Part shown: one piece after another, positions 1 to 7,364 of the stretch
Layout of the letters: the number at the start of each line of letters is the position of its first letter
Numbering within the stretch: the stretch's first letter is position 1
NCBI GenBank assembly: GCA_900544365.1
Contig: UQVF01000002.1
Coordinates: forward strand, 1-64,000
DNA: 64,000 bases
Source: an uncultured Veillonella sp.
GTDB taxonomy: Bacteria; Bacillota; Negativicutes; Veillonellales; Veillonellaceae
Direction: 5' to 3'
Notes under the pieces: model-generated
What the model was told of the DNA's origin: nothing
Database searches by the model: none
Seen by the model: the letters and a program-made list of their open reading frames with translations, nothing else
Made by a program: the position numbers and the translations under genes

Positions 1-332
1 TCTTTCAGTATTTTTTGTTACTTGTTAGCGGCCCCGCCCCAGCCATTATTTTAGCTGCTGTTATCAGCGGCCCTCTAGCAGTGAAAGTTGCTATTACATA
101 TGGTGTATTGCAATTGCTAGATGGACAAATTATCATGCCTAAGATTATGGGGCATGTTATTAATCTTCCCCCATTAGTTATTATTACTACCATTTTTGTG
201 GGAGGCTATTTCTTTGGTATAATCGGCATGATGACGGCCGTTCCATTGACAGCTATCGCACAAATTATAGCAAAACGCTTATGGTATTTTAATAGATATT
301 ATGTTTTACAGAAAGAGGAACATCATGGATAA
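1..332 (+). CDS. AI-2E/PerM family permease, C-terminal fragment
   Basis: This is the 3' end of a gene that begins before the window; the frame is open from base 3. The visible 109 or so residues hold hydrophobic segments and the motif LLDGQIIMPKIMG followed by a glycine-rich membrane stretch, which is typical of the C-terminal part of the AI-2E transporter/PerM (UPF0118) permease family. Family members are polytopic inner-membrane proteins proposed to export small molecules or ions, and the substrate cannot be read from sequence. Its stop codon overlaps the start of the Fur-family gene by 8 bases, so the two are probably co-transcribed. Confidence 0.75.
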   Translation, partial: FQYFLLLVSGPAPAIILAAVISGPLAVKVAITYGVLQLLDGQIIMPKIMGHVINLPPLVIITTIFVGGYFFGIIGMMTAVPLTAIAQIIAKRLWYFNRYYVLQKEEHHG

Positions 333-816
333 AGCAACAGAAGTACAAGCAACAATGGAAAAATTAAAAGAGCGTATTAAGGATAAAAAATACAAATTGA
401 CAACACAACGTCAAATTATTTTACAAACTTTCATTGAAGCAGAAGAAAAACATTTAAGCGCAGAAGATGTATATATTTTAGTGAAAAAGAACAATCCAGA
501 TATAGGATTAGCAACGATTTATCGTACATTGGATTTATTCACGGAGTTAGATTTGGTGAAACGTTTAGATTTTGGTGATGGACGTAATCGCTACGAATTA
601 AATAGCGATGAATTATCTCACTTCCACCATCATTTGATTTGCGTGAAATGCGGTTGTGTGAAAGAATTTGAAGATGACATGTTGGAAACATTGGAATCCA
701 TTATTGCAAAAAAATTGAACTTTCATACAACAGACCATCAATTAAAAGTATACGGTTTCTGTGGCGATTGTCATGAAGCGGCAAAAGCTTTAGAAGCTGA
801 AAAAGAAAATGCATAA
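325..816 (+). CDS. Fur family transcriptional regulator (ferric uptake / peroxide type)
   Basis: A 163-residue metal-responsive repressor. The N-terminal half carries a winged helix with TTQRQIILQTF and GLATIYRTLDLF, the usual Fur DNA-binding signature. The second half has the histidine cluster HFHHHLIC and two CxxC pairs (CVKC and CGDC), which bind structural zinc, with further His and Glu/Asp residues for the sensing metal. I chose ATG 325, which has AGAGGAA just upstream, over an in-frame ATG at 301 that lies deep in the previous gene. Whether it is Fur, PerR or Zur cannot be decided from sequence alone. The downstream heme-pathway gene hemZ overlaps its stop codon, so iron or peroxide control of heme synthesis is a reasonable inference. 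Confidence 0.9.
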   Translation: MDKATEVQATMEKLKERIKDKKYKLTTQRQIILQTFIEAEEKHLSAEDVYILVKKNNPDIGLATIYRTLDLFTELDLVKRLDFGDGRNRYELNSDELSHFHHHLICVKCGCVKEFEDDMLETLESIIAKKLNFHTTDHQLKVYGFCGDCHEAAKALEAEKENA

Positions 817-2431
817 AACGTATTGGTATGACGGACCTAAAGAGTTAGGATCCGTCATAGCTCATCAGTGCGGAGCAGTAGGGTTATTTTCATCGAAAGA
901 AAATCCGGATTTTATCGTCCATGCATCCCATAGTGGAACAGAATCATCTTTAGTATATGAACAGAGGGCGCCTCATAGGGGATCTATGCAAAGTGGGAAC
1001 TTTGTGAGTAACCTAGGATCTTCTGGAGCGATATCTACTGAAAATGTGCTGAACCATGCTGATATGTACATAGTAGTCAAATTGTTCTGTCATCGTACCA
1101 TACAAAATGAATTGTTAGAGGTTACGACACAGATGTCATCAGAAATATATTCTGACTATATGCATATTTGCTCCTTTTCGGGGGAAGATAGTGTAGATGG
1201 ACGAAAAGTAATTGGCCGAGAAGTATTATCAGAGCTTAGGCGTATACTGGGGGGTTCAACTAGTTTATGGGGCACCTTAGTAGGCGTACGTCCTACTAAG
1301 TTGACCCATAAATTATGGGATTCTCTAGGTGATTTAGAGCAAGTTCATCAAGAACTGGAAAGCACCCATAGTATTAGTCAGGTGAAGTGGAAACTATTAG
1401 AGCAAGTGGCAGTGTTGGAGCGTCCTTATGTGGCACATGTGCAGCAATCTCCTAAAGAAATTAGCTTGTATAGTGGCATTCCTTTTTGTGAAACTCATTG
1501 TACCTATTGCTCCTTTCCTTATGGACTGATTCAGAACTATGGAAAGGTGCCGGACTTTGTGGATGTCTATCATCGTGATATAGAGCACATGAAAAGACTT
1601 GTTAAAACACATGGTTTAGAGGTACAATCGTTATACATGGGTGGAGGGACCCCTACGAGTTTAGGAGATGAAGACTTTCATCATATCGTGAAAGCTTTAG
1701 GAGAGTTAATTCCAAAAGATCGTGAGTTTACTGTAGAAGCAGGTCGTCCGGATTCGTTGAATGTTAATAAGGTTCAATCAATTGTAGATGCGGGAGTTAC
1801 AAGGATTAGCTTGAACCCTCAAACGATGCAAGATGATTTATTGCGAATCATTGGTCGTGGCCATAGTGTAGCAGAGTTTTTGTCTATCTATGAGTATGTG
1901 GCAAGCCATACAGATTGTACTATCAATATGGATTTTATCGCAGGGCTACCATGTCAGACCTTAGGGGATATGAATGAGAATGTGCAATACATAGAACAAT
2001 TACGGCCTCATAATGTGACGCTTCATACCTTGGCGTTGAAAAAGGGGAGTCCATTATACGGGAGTCGCTTTGCCAATGAGATTCCTTCTGAGGATGTGGT
2101 TCAAACCATGCTAGATGAAAACCATGAAGCGTTGCTACAGCTGGGCTATGTGCCGTATTATATGTATCGTCAACAATACATGGTGGGGCAAATGGAAAAC
2201 ATTGGCTACACCTTGCCAAATTATGAAAGTATCTATAATATACAAATGATAGAAGAACGTCAGTCAATACTTTCCATAGGACCAGGTAGTGTGTCTAAAT
2301 GGATTGGAGGCACTGATTTTAGGCAACAAAAACAATACATGCCGAAAGATGTAGATACGTATATTCAAGATATAGAACGACTATTAGAGAAACGTACTTT
2401 ACTAAGTAATGAACATTGGAGGGACAGCTAG
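809..2431 (+). CDS. hemZ: HemZ-type oxygen-independent coproporphyrinogen III dehydrogenase (radical SAM)
   Basis: A 540-residue radical SAM enzyme with the cluster motif CETHCTYC near residues 227-234 (CxxxCxxC), followed by the SAM-binding stretch LYMGGGTPTSL. The long N-terminal extension before the cluster and the overall length match HemZ (YggW/HemN relatives found in Firmicutes) rather than the shorter HemW. HemN-like enzymes decarboxylate coproporphyrinogen III to protoporphyrinogen without oxygen in the cytoplasm, but HemZ activity in this lineage is less well established. The ATG overlaps the stop of the Fur-family gene, and its own TAG overlaps the GTG of hisS, so the three genes form one operon. 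Confidence 0.85.
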   Translation: MHKTYWYDGPKELGSVIAHQCGAVGLFSSKENPDFIVHASHSGTESSLVYEQRAPHRGSMQSGNFVSNLGSSGAISTENVLNHADMYIVVKLFCHRTIQNELLEVTTQMSSEIYSDYMHICSFSGEDSVDGRKVIGREVLSELRRILGGSTSLWGTLVGVRPTKLTHKLWDSLGDLEQVHQELESTHSISQVKWKLLEQVAVLERPYVAHVQQSPKEISLYSGIPFCETHCTYCSFPYGLIQNYGKVPDFVDVYHRDIEHMKRLVKTHGLEVQSLYMGGGTPTSLGDEDFHHIVKALGELIPKDREFTVEAGRPDSLNVNKVQSIVDAGVTRISLNPQTMQDDLLRIIGRGHSVAEFLSIYEYVASHTDCTINMDFIAGLPCQTLGDMNENVQYIEQLRPHNVTLHTLALKKGSPLYGSRFANEIPSEDVVQTMLDENHEALLQLGYVPYYMYRQQYMVGQMENIGYTLPNYESIYNIQMIEERQSILSIGPGSVSKWIGGTDFRQQKQYMPKDVDTYIQDIERLLEKRTLLSNEHWRDS

Positions 2432-3705
2432 TGGCTATTCAAAAACCAAGAGGGACACAGGATTTATTACCAAGTGTTCTTGGAAATTGGTACTATATTG
2501 AAAATACCATTCGTCGATTATGTAAGACCTATGGATTTGAAGAAGTTCGTACGCCTATGTTTGAAGAAACGGGCTTATTTTTACGCGGTATTGGGGAAAC
2601 CACAGATATCGTGCAAAAAGAAATGTATTCCTTTCCTACAGGAGATAAAAAAGATCAATCCTACACATTGCGTCCAGAAGGAACTGCGTCGGCGGTGCGT
2701 GCCTATTTAGAAAATAAAATTTATGGACAAGAATCGATTACAAAATGGTTCTATATTGGACCTATGTTCCGTCACGACAAGCCACAAGCCGGTCGTTATC
2801 GTCAATTCCACCAATTTGGAGTAGAACTACTGGGGACACAGGCACCAAGTGCTGATGCAGAATGTATTTCTTTGGTATTGCAATTATTGCGTGATTTAGG
2901 GCTGAAAGATTTAAATGTGGAAGTGAACTCTGTAGGTTGCCCAACATGTCGACCTGCGTATAGAGAAAAATTGATTGCTTTCTTTGAGCCGAAAAAAGAA
3001 GAATTGTGTGAGCTTTGTCAAAGCCGTTTGTACAAAAATCCATTGCGTATTCTTGATTGTAAAGAAGAAAAATGCCAACAATTGGCAGTCGGTGTTCCAG
3101 AGTTAAGTGAAAATTTATGTGAAGAGTGTCAAGATCATTTCCATCATGTAAAAGAGTATTTAGCAGCAGCTGGGGAGAAATTCACCTTAAACCCACGCTT
3201 GGTTCGTGGCTTAGATTATTACACGAAAACTGCCTTTGAAGTACAGTACACTCCATTGGGATCTCAAAGTGCTGTAGCTGGTGGTGGTCGTTATGATGGT
3301 CTAGTAGAAGAACTAGATGGACCACATACACCTGCTGTAGGCTTTGCGATGGGTATGGAACGTTTATTGTTAGCCTTGGAAAAACAAGGTTTATTGCCAG
3401 AACAACAACAAGAAGATTCTGTCTTTGTAGTAGCTTTAGGTGAAATGGCACAAAAAGAGGCTTTCAGAATTACGAATACCTTGCGTAATGCCTATGTGAA
3501 GGCAGAAATGGAAGGTTCTGGTAAATCTATGAAGAGTCAAATGAAGTATGCTAACAAAATTAATGCAAAATATGTTATTATAATTGGTGATAATGAATTA
3601 GCTGAAGGAAAGGTCATCTTAAAATATATGGATACATCTGAACAAGAAACTGTGTCCTTAGCTGAGATTACAAACCGTATAACTGAGTTAGTGAAAGGAA
3701 ATTAG
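2431..3705 (+). CDS. hisS: Histidine--tRNA ligase
   Basis: A 424-residue class II aminoacyl-tRNA synthetase that charges tRNA-His in the cytoplasm. It begins with AIQKPRGTQDLLP, the conserved N-terminal HisRS sequence. Class II motif 2 is seen as FRHDKPQAGRYRQFHQ, the histidine-binding motif as RGLDYYT, and motif 3 as GGGRYDGL plus GFAMGMERL. A C-terminal anticodon-binding domain follows. I chose GTG 2431 because GGAGGGA lies 7 bases upstream; an earlier TTG at 2416 would include the ribosome binding site. It is placed directly before aspS, a pairing common in Firmicutes. No T-box leader precedes it because its start is inside hemZ. Confidence 0.97.
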   Translation: MAIQKPRGTQDLLPSVLGNWYYIENTIRRLCKTYGFEEVRTPMFEETGLFLRGIGETTDIVQKEMYSFPTGDKKDQSYTLRPEGTASAVRAYLENKIYGQESITKWFYIGPMFRHDKPQAGRYRQFHQFGVELLGTQAPSADAECISLVLQLLRDLGLKDLNVEVNSVGCPTCRPAYREKLIAFFEPKKEELCELCQSRLYKNPLRILDCKEEKCQQLAVGVPELSENLCEECQDHFHHVKEYLAAAGEKFTLNPRLVRGLDYYTKTAFEVQYTPLGSQSAVAGGGRYDGLVEELDGPHTPAVGFAMGMERLLLALEKQGLLPEQQQEDSVFVVALGEMAQKEAFRITNTLRNAYVKAEMEGSGKSMKSQMKYANKINAKYVIIIGDNELAEGKVILKYMDTSEQETVSLAEITNRITELVKGN

Positions 3706-3706
3706 A

Positions 3707-5503
3707 ATGGAAACTATGAAAGGTTTACACCGTACTCATCATTGTGGGACTATCGGTGCAGAACAAGTAGGAACAGAAGTGGTTCTTTGCGGTTGGGTAG
3801 AACGCCGTCGTGACCATGGTGGATTGATTTTTATAGATTTACGTGACCGCTCTGGGGTCGTGCAAATCGTGGCATCTCCTGATCACAATATGGAGTCCTT
3901 CCATAAAGCGGAAGATGTGCGTAATGAATATGTATTGTGTGTACGAGGCACGATTACAGAACGTGATGCAGCAGCTGTGAATCCTAACTTACCAACTGGT
4001 AAATATGAAATGTACTGTGAAGAGTTGCGTGTATTGAATGCAGCGAAAACACCTCCATTCTATATTCAAGACAATATCGATGTAGATGAAAATATTCGTT
4101 TAAAATATCGATATTTAGATCTTCGTCGTCCAGAAATGCAAGCCAATTTGATCTTGCGTCATAAGGTGACAAAAGCAATGCGCGATTTCTTTGACAACAA
4201 TGGCTTCTTGGAAATTGAAACGCCGATGTTGACAAAAAGTACACCAGAAGGGGCTCGTGATTATTTAGTTCCATCTCGTGTAAACCCTGGTACATTCTAT
4301 GCGTTGCCACAATCTCCACAAATTTTTAAACAAATTTTGATGGTTGCTGGTTATGAAAGATATTTCCAAATTGCTCGTTGTTTCCGTGATGAAGATTTAC
4401 GTGCAGACCGTCAACCTGAATTTACACAATTGGACATCGAAATGAGCTTCATGAACCAAGAACAAATCTTGAACATGCAAGAGCAAATGATCGCCCATGT
4501 GTTTAAAGTGGCACAAGATGTAGAAATTCCATTGCCAATGCCTCGTATGACTTGGGATGATGCAATGAACTTATACGGTTCTGACAAACCAGATATCCGT
4601 TTTGATATGACTTTCACAGATGTTACTGATTGCGTGAAAGATACAGAATTTAAAGTATTCCGTTCCGTTATCGATAACGGTGGTCAAGTAAAAGGTATCG
4701 TTGTAAAAGGTTACGCAGGTATTCCTCGTCGTGAATTAGATGATTTGACAAACTTTGTAGGTATCTATGGTGCCAAAGGTTTGGCGTGGGCTTGCTTCAA
4801 TGAAGATGGCACAATCAAATCTCAAATCATGAAGTTTTTAGGAGAAGATACAGTTCGTAACATTGGTGCGACTATGAATGCAGAACCAGGTGACTTGGTG
4901 TTGATGATTGCGGACAAACCAGCTGTAGTTGCAAAAGCTCTTGGTGAATTACGTCTTGAAATGGGTAAACGCCGTGGCTTAATCGATGAAAACAAATTGG
5001 CATTCTTATGGGTAACTGATTTCCCTATGTTTGAATACGACGAAGAAGATAAACGTTTTGTGGCAATGCATCATCCATTCACATCTCCACGTGAAGAAGA
5101 TATGAACTTGTTAGCTACTGATCCAGGCGCTGTAAAAGCCATCGCTTATGACATGGTATTGAATGGCGTGGAAATCGGTGGTGGTTCCATCCGTATTTAC
5201 CAATCTGACGTACAAGAAAAAGTATTCAATGCTATCGGCTTGAGCACAGAAGAAAGTCGTTCTAAATTCGGATTTATGTTAGATGCTTTCGAATACGGGG
5301 CCCCTCCACATGGTGGATGTGCGTTTGGATTAGATCGACTTGTTATGTTGATGGCGAAACGTCAATCTATCCGTGATGTAATTGCATTCCCTAAAACACA
5401 AAGTGCGTCCGACTTGATGAGCCAAGCTCCATCTGAAGTAGCGCCTAAACAATTGCGTGAATTACATATCAAAACAGATGTAACAAAAGAAAAATTAGTA
5501 TAA
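3707..5503 (+). CDS. aspS: Aspartate--tRNA ligase
   Basis: A 598-residue bacterial-type AspRS. It has an N-terminal OB-fold anticodon-binding domain (HTVGWVERRRDHGG-like region at about residues 24-40), a class II catalytic core with LPQSPQIFKQ and FRDEDLRADRQPEFTQLD, and the bacterial GAD insertion domain in the middle. It ends with the ATP-binding motif FGLDRLVMLM. The gene starts 2 bases after the hisS stop with GGAAA as the ribosome binding site. The enzyme charges tRNA-Asp, and whether it also charges tRNA-Asn cannot be decided here. A 12-bp perfect hairpin follows about 40 bases after the stop. Confidence 0.97.
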   Translation: METMKGLHRTHHCGTIGAEQVGTEVVLCGWVERRRDHGGLIFIDLRDRSGVVQIVASPDHNMESFHKAEDVRNEYVLCVRGTITERDAAAVNPNLPTGKYEMYCEELRVLNAAKTPPFYIQDNIDVDENIRLKYRYLDLRRPEMQANLILRHKVTKAMRDFFDNNGFLEIETPMLTKSTPEGARDYLVPSRVNPGTFYALPQSPQIFKQILMVAGYERYFQIARCFRDEDLRADRQPEFTQLDIEMSFMNQEQILNMQEQMIAHVFKVAQDVEIPLPMPRMTWDDAMNLYGSDKPDIRFDMTFTDVTDCVKDTEFKVFRSVIDNGGQVKGIVVKGYAGIPRRELDDLTNFVGIYGAKGLAWACFNEDGTIKSQIMKFLGEDTVRNIGATMNAEPGDLVLMIADKPAVVAKALGELRLEMGKRRGLIDENKLAFLWVTDFPMFEYDEEDKRFVAMHHPFTSPREEDMNLLATDPGAVKAIAYDMVLNGVEIGGGSIRIYQSDVQEKVFNAIGLSTEESRSKFGFMLDAFEYGAPPHGGCAFGLDRLVMLMAKRQSIRDVIAFPKTQSASDLMSQAPSEVAPKQLRELHIKTDVTKEKLV

Positions 5504-5540
5504 TCGAATTTGTCCAATAGAAAATTGATATACTTTTAAG

Positions 5541-5582
5541 GAAAGGAACGGTGTATTTCTTCTTGAAATGACCGTTCCTTTC
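5541..5582 (+). terminator. 12-bp hairpin after aspS (probable weak terminator)
   Basis: The arms GAAAGGAACGGT (5541-5552) and ACCGTTCCTTTC (5571-5582) pair perfectly around an 18-base loop. The following T-run is poor, so termination may be incomplete. The -35 box of the 6S RNA promoter lies in the loop and the promoter spacer runs through the right arm. Confidence 0.5.
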
Positions 5583-5591
5583 TGCTATACT
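5563..5591 (+). promoter_or_regulatory. Sigma-70 promoter for 6S RNA
   Basis: TTGAAA (5563-5568), a 17-base spacer and TATACT (5586-5591) make a strong housekeeping promoter, placed 7-8 bases before the predicted 6S RNA 5' end. Confidence 0.75.
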
Positions 5592-5597
5592 ATGAGT

Positions 5598-5777
5598 AAA
5601 GAAATTCCTGCTATGTGCGTGTTATATCGCAGTTTTGAGCCAACATTTTAACTTAGGGATTCTCACTCTTGTAAGGGCGCTCTGCCTCTACGAGGACTGT
5701 AATCTTACAAGGAGGAAACCCACCTGCCTTTGCAGGATCAAAACACGGTATGGATACGGCATAGTGGGGCTTTTATA
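5598..5777 (+). ncRNA. ssrS: 6S RNA
   Basis: The stretch is about 180 bases, untranslated, with its own promoter and terminator. Conserved 6S elements are visible. The outer stem pairs CTGCTATG near 5610 with CATAGTGG near 5761. TTGAGCCAACATTT matches the GAGCC-AUAUU element of the 5' bulge side, GGCGCTCTGCC matches the apical strand, and a GC-rich 3' inner strand follows. 6S RNA mimics an open promoter and sequesters sigma-70 RNA polymerase in stationary phase. Its position between aspS and rarA mirrors bsrA of Bacillus subtilis, which sits beside aspS. The ends are estimated from the promoter and terminator. Confidence 0.85.
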
Positions 5778-5806
5778 AAACCGCCTTATGGTGGTTTATT
5801 TTTTTT
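5778..5806 (+). terminator. Rho-independent terminator of 6S RNA
   Basis: AAACCGCC and GGTGGTTT form an 8-bp stem with one G-T pair around the loop TTAT. A run of eight T residues follows. Confidence 0.8.
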
Positions 5807-5823
5807 GCATTAATAAGAACATA

Positions 5824-5852
5824 TAGACTATATAACTGGATGCATGTATAAT
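5824..5852 (+). promoter_or_regulatory. Probable promoter of rarA
   Basis: TAGACT, a 17-base spacer and a perfect TATAAT lie about 100 bases upstream of the rarA start. The -35 box matches 4 of 6 consensus bases. Confidence 0.5.
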
Positions 5853-5949
5853 GGAAATACAGATGACATAGAATAGGTAGACCTGTGGTTTGTAAAATGT
5901 TGAGAGGTTACCTCATATATATAGTAAGTAGTCATAGGGAGGTGCTGTG

Positions 5950-7248
5950 ATGAATTTGTTTGAGAATATGGAACCAGTGGATCCATTTGAACCCTTAGCA
6001 GTCCGTATGCGGCCACGTTCATTGGATCATTTCTTTGGGCAAGAACAAGTGGTGGGACCTGGTACATTTCTTCGATCCATGATTGAAGAAGATAAGGTTC
6101 CCTCTTTATTGTTATATGGACCATCGGGAACAGGGAAGACTACGTTAGCTAAAATTATTTCTGAATTAACTAGCTGCCGGTTTGTCATGCTCAATGCGAC
6201 GAATGTAGGTATTGGTGAACTTCGTAGTACTATTGAAGAAGCAATGCGCATTCGTGGTTCATTGCAACAACGAACAATTTTATTCTTAGATGAAATTCAT
6301 CGTTTTAATAAAAGCCAACAAGATGTATTGTTACCTTCTGTGGAAAGTGGTCAAATTATTTTAATTGGTGCCACCACAGAGAATCCTTTCTTTGAAGTAA
6401 ATCGCCCTCTTTTATCTAGATTGCGTTTGCTCACTCTAGAGCGATTAGATGCTACTGCGCTAGTAGCTATATTACGTCGTGCTTTAACGGACGAAGACTA
6501 TGGTCTCGGTAAGAAATCATTGATTGTGACTGACGATCTGCTAGAGGACATTGGCCGCTTTGTAGACGGAGATGCTCGCATGGCTCTGAATATTTTGGAA
6601 CAAGTAGGAGCCATGGTTCGGACCGGTGGAGAGATTACTATAGAAATTGTAGAAAAAGTATTGGGTCGACGAGTGTATCGGTACGATAAGAAGGGGAATA
6701 ATCACTATGATATAATTTCTGCGTTTATTAAAAGCATGCGCGGCTCTGATCCAGATGCGGTGCTATATTATTTAGCTCGGATGATTGAGGCAGGAGAGGA
6801 TCCTGTATTCATTGCACGACGTATCGTCATTTGTGCGGCAGAAGATGTAGGACTGGCAGATCCACAAGCGTTGGTGGTAGCTAATGCAGCGGCGCAAGCG
6901 GCTCATATGGTAGGGCTACCAGAGGCACGCATTATATTATCTGAAGCGGCTTTATATGTAGCCTTGGCACCTAAGAGTAATAGTGCGTATGTAGGGATTG
7001 ATGCAGCTATACAGGCAGTGCGTCATAAAGAGCAAGGTGAGGTGCCGAAACATTTACGAGATGCGCATTATGGAGGGGCCAAACAGTTAGGTCATGGTGT
7101 TGGGTATCGTTATGCACAAGACTATTCAAATGGCTATGTAGAGCAACAATATTTGCCGGATGCATTGGTGGATGAGAAATTTTATAATCCTTTAGAACGT
7201 GGACTAGAACGGGATCTAGTGAAAGACTGGGAAGACCGTAAACGATGA
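5950..7248 (+). CDS. rarA: Replication-associated recombination protein A (RarA/MgsA AAA+ ATPase)
   Basis: A 432-residue AAA+ ATPase related to clamp-loader subunits. RarA acts at stalled replication forks and binds single-strand DNA ends and SSB. It begins with the family's LAVRMRPRSLDHFFGQ. Walker A is GPSGTGKTT, Walker B is LFLDEIHRFNKSQQD, the sensor 1 region is LIGATTENPFFEVN, and a C-terminal tetramerization domain follows. I chose ATG 5950, with GGGAGG 7 bases upstream, over GTG 5947. The gene is monocistronic or read with ftsK, whose start is 117 bases downstream with its own promoter-like sequence. Confidence 0.95.
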   Translation: MNLFENMEPVDPFEPLAVRMRPRSLDHFFGQEQVVGPGTFLRSMIEEDKVPSLLLYGPSGTGKTTLAKIISELTSCRFVMLNATNVGIGELRSTIEEAMRIRGSLQQRTILFLDEIHRFNKSQQDVLLPSVESGQIILIGATTENPFFEVNRPLLSRLRLLTLERLDATALVAILRRALTDEDYGLGKKSLIVTDDLLEDIGRFVDGDARMALNILEQVGAMVRTGGEITIEIVEKVLGRRVYRYDKKGNNHYDIISAFIKSMRGSDPDAVLYYLARMIEAGEDPVFIARRIVICAAEDVGLADPQALVVANAAAQAAHMVGLPEARIILSEAALYVALAPKSNSAYVGIDAAIQAVRHKEQGEVPKHLRDAHYGGAKQLGHGVGYRYAQDYSNGYVEQQYLPDALVDEKFYNPLERGLERDLVKDWEDRKR

Positions 7249-7311
7249 GGATTACGATTGGGAGAACAGTATTGTTTTTGAGGAAATTCGATATACTTTC
7301 AAAAGTGGAAA

Positions 7312-7320
7312 TGGTATAAT
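7312..7320 (+). promoter_or_regulatory. Extended -10 promoter upstream of ftsK
   Basis: TGG followed by a perfect TATAAT (7315-7320) is an extended -10 element 45 bases before the ftsK start. I see no good -35 box. Confidence 0.4.
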
Positions 7321-7364
7321 AAAGTGCTAAGGTATATGATAGAAACGGAATTTTGGAGTTGGAA

